64,000 nucleotides of DNA from Arthrobacter sp. Alg241-R88 (GTDB lineage: Bacteria; Actinomycetota; Actinomycetes; Actinomycetales; Micrococcaceae), in the NCBI RefSeq assembly GCF_900537115.1, contig NZ_UNRG01000008.1, positions 1-64,000 of the forward strand. The letters are read 5' to 3'. Position 1 is the first letter of the stretch. Each line of letters starts with the position of its first letter. Of the stretch, positions 33,775-40,617 are shown piece by piece. The notes beneath the pieces were generated by a model that was not told the origin of the DNA, did no database searches, and worked only from the letters and a program-made list of their open reading frames with translations. The position numbers and the translations under genes are program-made.

Positions 33775-34173
33775 ATGCTCCTCCGTGTGGCTTTGGCCGT
33801 CGCAGTCCTCGTCATCTTCGTGTATGGCCTCGTGGACGTGATCCGCACTGACGGACGCCTCACCCGAGGGATCTCCAAGCCAGCCTGGATCGTGGTCATG
33901 ATCGTCCTGCCAGTGGTCGGTGCCATTCTCTGGCTCCTGATCGGCCGGCCACGTGGCAGCTCTCCCCAGCAGCAGAGCCAGCGCCATCCCACCGCGCCTG
34001 ACGATGATCCGGACTTCCTCCGCAACCTCGAAGCCCGCCGCCGCAACCAGGCAGAAGCAGAGCGCCTCAAGAAGCTCAAGGACGACATGGATGCCAAGGC
34101 GAAGGACGACGGCAAGGGCAGCGGCAAGGACAAGCACGAGACCGACGAACACGATAACGACGGCCTGAAGTAG
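33775..34173 (+). CDS. PLDc_N-domain membrane protein
   Basis: The 132-residue protein has two N-terminal membrane helices with VYGLVDVIRTD between and WLLIGRP after, the PLDc_N signature (phospholipase D nuclease N-terminal). No catalytic domain follows; the C-terminal 75 residues are charged, Lys/Asp-rich and helical. Role unknown. Confidence 0.85.
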   Translation: MLLRVALAVAVLVIFVYGLVDVIRTDGRLTRGISKPAWIVVMIVLPVVGAILWLLIGRPRGSSPQQQSQRHPTAPDDDPDFLRNLEARRRNQAEAERLKKLKDDMDAKAKDDGKGSGKDKHETDEHDNDGLK

Positions 34174-34224
34174 GGCGCTTCGCTGACGAGCAGTCGGCGG
34201 GCTCCCCCGTTGTTAGGCGGGTTG

Positions 34225-35712
34225 TTAGGCTGGCTGGCGTTGGCGGGCCGACGATTCCGCCAGCACTCCCTCGCAACTGCGAACGACAACCCGGCAGGCA
34301 TCAAGGGCTGAACGGTCCGTCAGCGGGTTCTCGGCAACGGCGCGCCATCGAACCAGATGGCGGCGGGCCTCATCAGCGAGCTCGCCTGGCGTTGTGTCTG
34401 CAGTCAGCCCCAGCCGCGCGTATGACGCTGCGCCCCAGCCGCCGACCAGGCCCTCGGCCTCCGCAGCCAGTTCGGGGCTGAGCGGCACGCCCGTGGTCCG
34501 AAGCGTAGCGAGCAGCCTCAGTTCCCTGAACTCATGCGCGTTTGCCTGAAGCCGCTCCAGGTCTGCGGCCAGGTGCCCGGTCCCCGGGCGGGGGGAAGTG
34601 CGCAGCAGGGTTTCCACTCCCACCAGGGCCGTCCGTGCCTTCAATGCCTCGGCACGCGCCTGGAACTGGCGGTCCAACAGGTCCAGCAACGGATCCAGGC
34701 CGCTGCGCCTCGCGAGCTCGTGCGCCAGCGGGGTAGGTTCGTTGAATCCGTTCGGGATCAGGACTACAGCCAGCCGGATGCCGAACAGCCCGTATCTCCC
34801 CAGCAGGGAGGCCCTGGACTCCGCGCTCAGCCCTTCCGGCATGGTGGACCGAAGGAACCTGTCAGCCGAGAGCAACATCTTTTCGCGGTCGGCACGGTCC
34901 AGCCCCGCCAGCAGTTGAAGTGCTGCGAAGTCCTGCTGCCGCATTGTCCGGGCGCTCTGGGCGAGGAGGCCTGCCACCGGCACCACTCCCAGTGCGAGCT
35001 TCCGCAGGTTATGGTCATGACGGTACCTGTCCGCAATCTCTCCTGCGGAAAGCAGCGAATCGATGCGGCCGCCACCCACTTCATCGGCCCGCGCGAGGAC
35101 CGCGATTGCGTTGACCGTGCCTGAGCGTCCCGCTTCCGTGTCCCGGAAGGATTCGAGGAACCGCAGGTCCGCGGCGTGCATGTGGCGCATCAGGTAAATG
35201 ATCGCGTCCGCTTCCGACTGCGTATCCGCAGGGGCCAGGAAGGCGGTGGAGCGGGCAGACACATCTTCGGACAGCGAAGCGATGCCGGGGGTGTCGATCA
35301 GGGTCATGTTCCGCAGCGCCGGCGACGGCCATTCCACGTCCAGCCGGTCCACATCACTGGCCCGCACCTCCCCCAGCACGAACACAAGCCGGCCGTCCAC
35401 GCGTTTTAGCGGCAAGGTCCGGGGCTTGCCTTCCAGGGGATACAAGGTGATCCGGGGAGTGTGCCCATGCCGATACCAGGTGATGATCCGGGTACACTCG
35501 CCCGTGTCTGTGGGCGCTATCTCCTCGCCGATAATCGCGTTGAGCAGGGTGGACTTGCCGGCTTTCACCATGCCCGCAATCGCAATGCGCAGCGGCTCCG
35601 CGAGCCTCCGGGCTAATCCTTCCAGAACGGCGGCGCTTGCGGGATCGTCGCCGTAGACTTTCAACGCCTCCTGAACCAGGTCCACGGCTCCGGCAATTGT
35701 TGAGCGATTCAT
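34225..35712 (-). CDS. iniC: Dynamin-like GTPase, IniC homologue
   Basis: The 495-residue protein has a GTPase domain at 40-250: G1 GMVKAGKSTLLNAIIG, G2 Thr in the TDTGECT region, G3 DTPG and G4-like ARAD. Helical stalk sequence follows and no membrane helix is seen. Length and position after the larger dynamin match mycobacterial IniC (about 493 residues, by recall). Its ATG overlaps the iniA-like stop by 4 nt. Bacterial dynamins remodel membranes as pairs; in mycobacteria iniBAC responds to cell-wall inhibitors. Homology is by motif and gene order, not by search. Confidence 0.8.
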   Translation of the reverse strand: MNRSTIAGAVDLVQEALKVYGDDPASAAVLEGLARRLAEPLRIAIAGMVKAGKSTLLNAIIGEEIAPTDTGECTRIITWYRHGHTPRITLYPLEGKPRTLPLKRVDGRLVFVLGEVRASDVDRLDVEWPSPALRNMTLIDTPGIASLSEDVSARSTAFLAPADTQSEADAIIYLMRHMHAADLRFLESFRDTEAGRSGTVNAIAVLARADEVGGGRIDSLLSAGEIADRYRHDHNLRKLALGVVPVAGLLAQSARTMRQQDFAALQLLAGLDRADREKMLLSADRFLRSTMPEGLSAESRASLLGRYGLFGIRLAVVLIPNGFNEPTPLAHELARRSGLDPLLDLLDRQFQARAEALKARTALVGVETLLRTSPRPGTGHLAADLERLQANAHEFRELRLLATLRTTGVPLSPELAAEAEGLVGGWGAASYARLGLTADTTPGELADEARRHLVRWRAVAENPLTDRSALDACRVVVRSCEGVLAESSARQRQPA

Positions 35713-37595
35713 TGTGCGCCCTCAGGGGTCCTGTTGGCGGCGTCCGATACTTCTGCAGCAACTGCCTCCGCGGCGTGGTGGAGGGCATCCACCTTCTTGA
35801 GCTCAGCCTTGATGTCCCTGATGCGGGCGTCCTTTTCCAGTGCGTAGGTGTTGGCGGCCGTCTGTGCCGCCGCCACAGAATCGGCGAGGGAGCGGTGATG
35901 CTCGTCCGCTATCTCGGTGAAGTGGTCGCGGATGGTGCGCTGCACCAGACGCAGCCGGTCCTTCAGTTGCTTGCCGACCTGGAAGGTAACGTCGTCGAGC
36001 TGCCGCCTGACCAGGGCCTTGGCTTCAACCTGACGGCGCTTGAGCCGCGCTTCCTTATCTTCGCGGTAAGCCTTGCGTCCCAGCAGTAGGCCGGCGCCCA
36101 AAGAGAGAGGGTTGATGAGTGCCATACCGAAGATCCCGGTCAGGAGCCCGAACATGAGCACGCCGCCGTAGGACCCTCGCATGCCGATCAGCACTTTTTG
36201 CACCGGGTTCACGTGTCCTGAATCCATCCCCGGCATCGCATCCACGGGAATTAGCAGGTCTGCCGAATTGGAAGCGTGCATCACCGGCAACCGCGCTTCC
36301 TCTGCCGCGAAGTGCTCAGCCACCTGCGCAGCGAGCCATTCCGCCCGCTCGCTGGTCAAGACGAAGGTGTCAGAAATGGCGGCGGCAACACATTCCTCCA
36401 GCCACTGTGAAAATTCCGCCCAGACGGGTCCCGGGTCCTCCTGCTCAATGGCGGTTTCGGCTTCCCGTTGGACCTGGCGAAGGCGGTTTCGGAGATCGTA
36501 CTCCATGTCGGCGATAAGGTCGCTGACGCCGTCGTTGAGCGTGATTTGCCAGCGTGCAGAGCGTTTCCGCAGGTCATCCGCCTCTGCCTTTGCCAGCTCC
36601 AGCTCCGCTATCATCTGGGGCGTGCCTTCAGGGTTTTCCAGTGCTGCAAGCTCAGATTGCAGGGAAAGGCGCAGGTTTTCGGTGACACCCAGCAGGTCCT
36701 GGCTGACCGAGCGGCGCTGGAGGCGCTGCGCCTGCCCCACGATCGCGTTGAGAAGGTAGGCAATCAATTCAGGAAAGCCCGATTCAACGTTCAGTTCACT
36801 GTCCTGCAGGCGTGCTGCTTCGAGGCGGAGGTCGGAGGACACGGGAAACAGCGGAATATCGGGGGCGACCGTGCCGAGGTGGCATCGATCCGTCTCTTCC
36901 ACCCGCCGCCAGTCCGGGTAAAGGTCGGTTTTGGTCAGGACCCCCACAACGTTGGGGGTGATCCGCATGGCCTGGCGGAGGAAGCGCAGCTCCGGTTCGG
37001 TGTACTCCTGCGAGGCGTCCGAGACCAGGAGCATCGCATCAGCCGTGGGCAATGCCGTGAGGGTGGCCAGGGTGTGGGCGGACCCCATTCCCCCCACGCC
37101 GGGTGAATCGATGACACTAAGTCCGCCGGCCAGGATCTTACGGGGCAGGCATACTTCGGCAGCCAGGAGTTTCCTGCTGTTCCCGGGGTTCCCCTTTTCG
37201 GAAACATAGGCCGGGAGCTCGGTGATGGGGATTGGCTGGCGTTCAGCGATGCCGTCGTCGCCAGGGCCCGCGTCTGCCTTGGGGGTCAGGACCGCGGCCG
37301 ACGCCGGATCCCCGTAGCGCACAACCGTGGGCACGGAGGTAGCAATGTCGTCGTCAACAGGGCAGGCCGGTGCGCCGACCAGGGCGTTGATGAGCTTGCT
37401 CTTGCCCTGCTTAAACTCACCCACCACGATGACCCGGATGCTGGGATCCTTAAGCCTCCCCAAGGTCAGGTCCAGGCGTTTTCGCAGATCCTCCCGGTCT
37501 CCAGTGCCGACGAGTTGAAGGCCGTGCTCCACAAGTTGGATCAGCTGCCCAGCCGTCACCGGTGTTGATGGGTTTGCCGGTCCAGTTTCTGCCAC
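35709..37595 (-). CDS. iniA: Dynamin-like GTPase with membrane segment, IniA homologue
   Basis: The 628-residue protein has G1 GEFKQGKSKLINALVG, G3-like DSPGVGG and G4 TKTD in an N-terminal GTPase domain (about 50-260), a long helical region, and a hydrophobic hairpin near 480-515 (GGVLMFGLLTGIFGMALINP) suited to membrane insertion, then charged helices. Size and order fit mycobacterial IniA, shown to be a membrane-remodelling dynamin. G1 ends KS-K rather than KST. The GTG start at 37595 follows AAAGGACA, 52 nt after the iniB-like stop. Confidence 0.82.
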   Translation of the reverse strand: MAETGPANPSTPVTAGQLIQLVEHGLQLVGTGDREDLRKRLDLTLGRLKDPSIRVIVVGEFKQGKSKLINALVGAPACPVDDDIATSVPTVVRYGDPASAAVLTPKADAGPGDDGIAERQPIPITELPAYVSEKGNPGNSRKLLAAEVCLPRKILAGGLSVIDSPGVGGMGSAHTLATLTALPTADAMLLVSDASQEYTEPELRFLRQAMRITPNVVGVLTKTDLYPDWRRVEETDRCHLGTVAPDIPLFPVSSDLRLEAARLQDSELNVESGFPELIAYLLNAIVGQAQRLQRRSVSQDLLGVTENLRLSLQSELAALENPEGTPQMIAELELAKAEADDLRKRSARWQITLNDGVSDLIADMEYDLRNRLRQVQREAETAIEQEDPGPVWAEFSQWLEECVAAAISDTFVLTSERAEWLAAQVAEHFAAEEARLPVMHASNSADLLIPVDAMPGMDSGHVNPVQKVLIGMRGSYGGVLMFGLLTGIFGMALINPLSLGAGLLLGRKAYREDKEARLKRRQVEAKALVRRQLDDVTFQVGKQLKDRLRLVQRTIRDHFTEIADEHHRSLADSVAAAQTAANTYALEKDARIRDIKAELKKVDALHHAAEAVAAEVSDAANRTPEGAQ

Positions 37596-37647
37596 AGCCT
37601 GTCCTTTGCGTTATGCCTCAGATCGGTTATAGCACCTTGACGGGTTC

Positions 37648-38367
37648 CTAGGAATCAAACTCCAAGTGGTCCTCCGCCTCCTCAGCGTCAGCGGCATCGT
37701 CGACATCGCCCAGGACCGGGTCTTCCTGGGTGAAGTTGGGCTCGTTATCGAAGTATGCGGCCGTGTCCTCGCTAAAGGAATCGCTGATGGAAATGGATGG
37801 GTTGGTGGTGGGGCCCGCATTCTCCGCGTGGGCATCAGTGGCAACGTCAAAGTCGAACAGGTTGTCAATCCTGGTATCGGCGAAGCCCATGTCGCTTCCA
37901 ACACCGGGGGCAGGGCCGCCGAAGGCAAGCGAGTCACTGTCGAACCATTGCTCAACATCGCCGTCCGCCCAGATGTTTTGGCTCACGGACTGGTCCAGGA
38001 CGGCGCTGCGGTCATCTCCCGCCGAGGGGTAGGCGTAATTTGCTACTACGTGCTGAAGCTGCTCGACCGCGTGTCCGTGGTCGTCGTGCCCGCCGGCACC
38101 GGGAGGCGGGGTCCAGCCACTGCCGGCATGGCCGGTACTGGCATCGTTGCCGCCGGGGTTGTAGTGCTGGTCGAAGCGGGATGCATTGACGCTGATGGGA
38201 GCGTAATCGAGGACGACTGGCATTGCCGCATCAACATCCGCGGAGCGGACACCCCCCAGACCGTGGTTTTCCAGAACGCCTTCGGGATCATCCAGGAAGT
38301 CCTGCGCCGCCTGGCGGTCGCCGAAGAGGTTCATTAGGAACTGGACGACATCCTTTGCGACTGTCAT
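37648..38367 (-). CDS. iniB: IniB N-terminal domain protein
   Basis: The 239-residue protein starts with an IniB-N-like helical domain (about 1-60: FLMNLFGDRQAAQDFLDDPE and GLGGVRSADVDAAM), followed by a disordered acidic region rich in Asp, Ala, Gly and Ser (net strongly negative). Mycobacterial IniB is longer and Gly/Ala-rich. ATG at 38367 follows GAGGACC. It leads the iniB-iniA-iniC unit and a tandem repeat lies in its promoter region. Role unknown; perhaps a partner or scaffold for the dynamins. Confidence 0.78.
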   Translation of the reverse strand: MTVAKDVVQFLMNLFGDRQAAQDFLDDPEGVLENHGLGGVRSADVDAAMPVVLDYAPISVNASRFDQHYNPGGNDASTGHAGSGWTPPPGAGGHDDHGHAVEQLQHVVANYAYPSAGDDRSAVLDQSVSQNIWADGDVEQWFDSDSLAFGGPAPGVGSDMGFADTRIDNLFDFDVATDAHAENAGPTTNPSISISDSFSEDTAAYFDNEPNFTQEDPVLGDVDDAADAEEAEDHLEFDS

Positions 38368-38406
38368 GTGCTGGTCCTCAAATCTTTAGTGTTGTCCGAT
38401 TCTCCG

Positions 38407-38440
38407 GCCTGGATGTCGAGCCTGGATGTCGAGCCTGGAT
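38407..38440. repeat. 13-bp tandem repeat in the iniB promoter region
   Basis: GCCTGGATGTCGA is repeated 2.6 times head to tail (38407-38419, 38420-38432, 38433-38440), 40-73 bp upstream of the iniB-like start. Tandem direct repeats at this distance are typical binding sites for MalT/LuxR-type activators. The adjacent regulator gene is a natural candidate ligand. Confidence 0.6.
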
Positions 38441-38477
38441 CAAACGTACTGTTGCTGCCGGGGACGGGGCATCGGGG

Positions 38478-38515
38478 CGGTTCCCCTAACCGGTGGCCGC
38501 CTTGGTGGGGAACCG
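38478..38515 (-). terminator. Possible hairpin terminator after the LuxR gene
   Basis: Arms 38478-38486 (CGGTTCCCC) and 38507-38515 pair perfectly over 9 bp around 20 bases. It lies 29 bp past the regulator stop and before the iniB promoter repeats, suggesting that iniB has its own promoter. Confidence 0.4.
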
Positions 38516-38543
38516 GCGCCGGCCCTCTTTGGGGCGTTAGGGG

Positions 38544-40616
38544 CTAGTCATGGGCTTGACTTTCCGGGCCCAAGGCAACCCGCAGCTTAGCCAGCAGATC
38601 CGAGCGGTTTTCAGCACCCAGCCGGCGCCGCATCCGTGCGATGTGGTGCTCCGCGGTCCGGGGGGAGATGTAAATGGCTTCGCCAATTTCACGGTAGGTC
38701 TTGCCGTCAAGCACCAGCCTGGCGACTTCCTTTTCCCGCTCGCTAAGCCCTGCGCCATCCGGGTGCATCGCGTTACCCGTATCAGTGGGGGGAGCATTGC
38801 GGGATTCGGCCGGCACGGATCCACCCGTGCCGGCCGAACTGGCCTGCGGGTGAAGGTCCCGGGCGCAGGACAGCAGGCGCACCATGTCTTTGCGGTCATC
38901 CGACCGGGCTGCCGCGTGGCCTGCAAGCCTGGCTCCTTCCCAACGCATTCCCACGCCGCCCAGGCCCCGTGCCGCCGTCTCGACATCGTCAGGATGGAAC
39001 CGCTCGGCCAGCACGGTTACCCAGGCTCTCCCTGCCGCCGCGAACACGGCGGCGAGGTGGCTTTGCCCAGCGGCGCGGGCCAACGCCGCGGCATGCGGTG
39101 CCAGGTCGGCGGGCCGTTCGTTCAGAAGGGCTGCCTGGACTGCCGACCAGTGGAATGGGACGGCCCACAGCGGAGGATCTCCGAGTCGCTCCAGCAAGTT
39201 CCATGCCTCATCAAGGTAAGGGATAACCCTGCGGCCCTCCCGAAGGCGGGCGGCTGCGATCATCAGCTCGCCCCACGGGAGAAGGCTGTACAGGTCTACG
39301 GCCGTGTGGAGCGTCGCTTCACGCGCCCGTTCCCACGCCTTGATAAGCCCGGGAACATCGCCGTTACGGCGGGCTATGCCCACTTCCAATGCCGAACAAA
39401 GGAACTCGTCCCGCGGCACCAGCGGCCAGTGGTTCGCCTTCGATGCCTCATTGATGGAGAGCCGGGCGTCGTCGAGCCGGTCCTGCATCATCGCTGACCA
39501 TGCTTTCAGCAGGAACAGCCTTGGCTTGGCTGCATCGCCCCCCTGACCAGCGGCAGCTGCTGACCGGCAAATTGTTTCCGCCAGGTTCGGCTCCCCGCTG
39601 TGCAGGGCCATCAGGGCTGCCAGCGCAGCCGGCGTCTCGGGCAGGGGAAGTACAGTATCCGCTGCGTTGAGCATGTCCGAGGCATGGATGAGCATCTGGA
39701 GGCCCTGATGGGAGTCGCCGGCAAGCGATTGGAGGATGCCTTTGCCGGTTTGGGCAAGGGTGGTTGCGAGCAGCGTCGGCGACGCGGGTGGTGCGTCGGC
39801 GCGGAAGATGGCTTCCGCATCGGCCCGGTTGCCGGAGCCAATCAGGGCAACGGCAGCAAGGGGTCCGGATGGGCCCAGCCGGGAGGGTCCCAGCCAACGG
39901 TAGACGTCGGCCCCACGGCCCAGCATGCCTCGCTGGGCCCAGACGGCGGCAGCAACGTCGGCGGCACGGCGCACGTCCGGCGGATCCTTCTGTACCAGGA
40001 GGGTGTCCACAATGCGTGCAGCGGCGTCAAGGTCGCCGTTGGCTGCGGCGGCCTGGGCACGCCGCGCCGCAGTGGCTTTCTCGTCGCCGCCGGCCAGCAG
40101 GGCTTCATCGTAAAGCTGGTATGCCAATCCGGGATCGTGCTCAAGGGCCTTGTCGCCGGAACGCTCCAGTTCCGCTGCCACGCGCGTATCGGCAAGTCCG
40201 GCCCGGGCCAGCTCCCGGGCGAGATCTCCCAACGGCTGGCCGTTCGCTGCGTAAACCGTCACGAGCTCCCGCTGAAGGGCGTGCACCTTGGTTGTGGGGG
40301 CGACAGTGAGCAGCTCATGCTGCACAGGGCCTGCGACAGTTCCGTCAGGAGTCAGGAGACCAGAGGACTCTGCCCGTTGTATCAGGGCATCAAGGCTGCC
40401 CGTCCCGTCGCCGTCGATCCTGCGCTGCAGCTCGGCGGGCAGCGGTCCCGGCAGGGCAAAACCTACGGACAACGCCAACAGCAGTTCCCGGACGGCCCCA
40501 TTCTCGCCCTCGAGTTGGCTGGCCATGAGCTCTGTACTGTGGGGTGCAGGTCCCTGGGGCTCCTGTTCCGGATGACGAAAAGCCGGCTTTTGTACGTGCG
40601 ACTGATAGCTGACCAT
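38544..40616 (-). CDS. LuxR-type regulator, STAND/MalT-like without NTPase domain
   Basis: The 690-residue protein ends in a LuxR helix-turn-helix (about 625-685: LSEREKEVARLVLDGKTYRE, TAEHHIARMRRRLG). The middle (about 120-600) is TPR-like alpha-helical repeat. Residues about 35-120 resemble the winged-helix segment that follows the NTPase in MalT-type STAND regulators (ALSVGFALPGPLPAELQRRI), but no Walker A or B motif is present anywhere. The start at 40616 is chosen because it lies 1 nt after the Hsp70-like stop codon. It should regulate the divergent-function but same-strand ini genes. Mycobacterial iniBAC is likewise controlled by a large LuxR-type protein, from memory. Confidence 0.75.
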   Translation of the reverse strand: MVSYQSHVQKPAFRHPEQEPQGPAPHSTELMASQLEGENGAVRELLLALSVGFALPGPLPAELQRRIDGDGTGSLDALIQRAESSGLLTPDGTVAGPVQHELLTVAPTTKVHALQRELVTVYAANGQPLGDLARELARAGLADTRVAAELERSGDKALEHDPGLAYQLYDEALLAGGDEKATAARRAQAAAANGDLDAAARIVDTLLVQKDPPDVRRAADVAAAVWAQRGMLGRGADVYRWLGPSRLGPSGPLAAVALIGSGNRADAEAIFRADAPPASPTLLATTLAQTGKGILQSLAGDSHQGLQMLIHASDMLNAADTVLPLPETPAALAALMALHSGEPNLAETICRSAAAAGQGGDAAKPRLFLLKAWSAMMQDRLDDARLSINEASKANHWPLVPRDEFLCSALEVGIARRNGDVPGLIKAWERAREATLHTAVDLYSLLPWGELMIAAARLREGRRVIPYLDEAWNLLERLGDPPLWAVPFHWSAVQAALLNERPADLAPHAAALARAAGQSHLAAVFAAAGRAWVTVLAERFHPDDVETAARGLGGVGMRWEGARLAGHAAARSDDRKDMVRLLSCARDLHPQASSAGTGGSVPAESRNAPPTDTGNAMHPDGAGLSEREKEVARLVLDGKTYREIGEAIYISPRTAEHHIARMRRRLGAENRSDLLAKLRVALGPESQAHD

Positions 40617-40617
40617 C

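Noticed and set aside
34209-34230. Direct repeat GTTGTTAGGC (two copies) after the iniC-like gene
   Set aside because: The second copy is within the iniC coding end; two short copies are too few to call an element.
37648-38367. Prion-like or surface protein call for the IniB-like gene
   Set aside because: No signal peptide or Gln/Asn-rich stretch; the N-terminal domain and gene order fit IniB.
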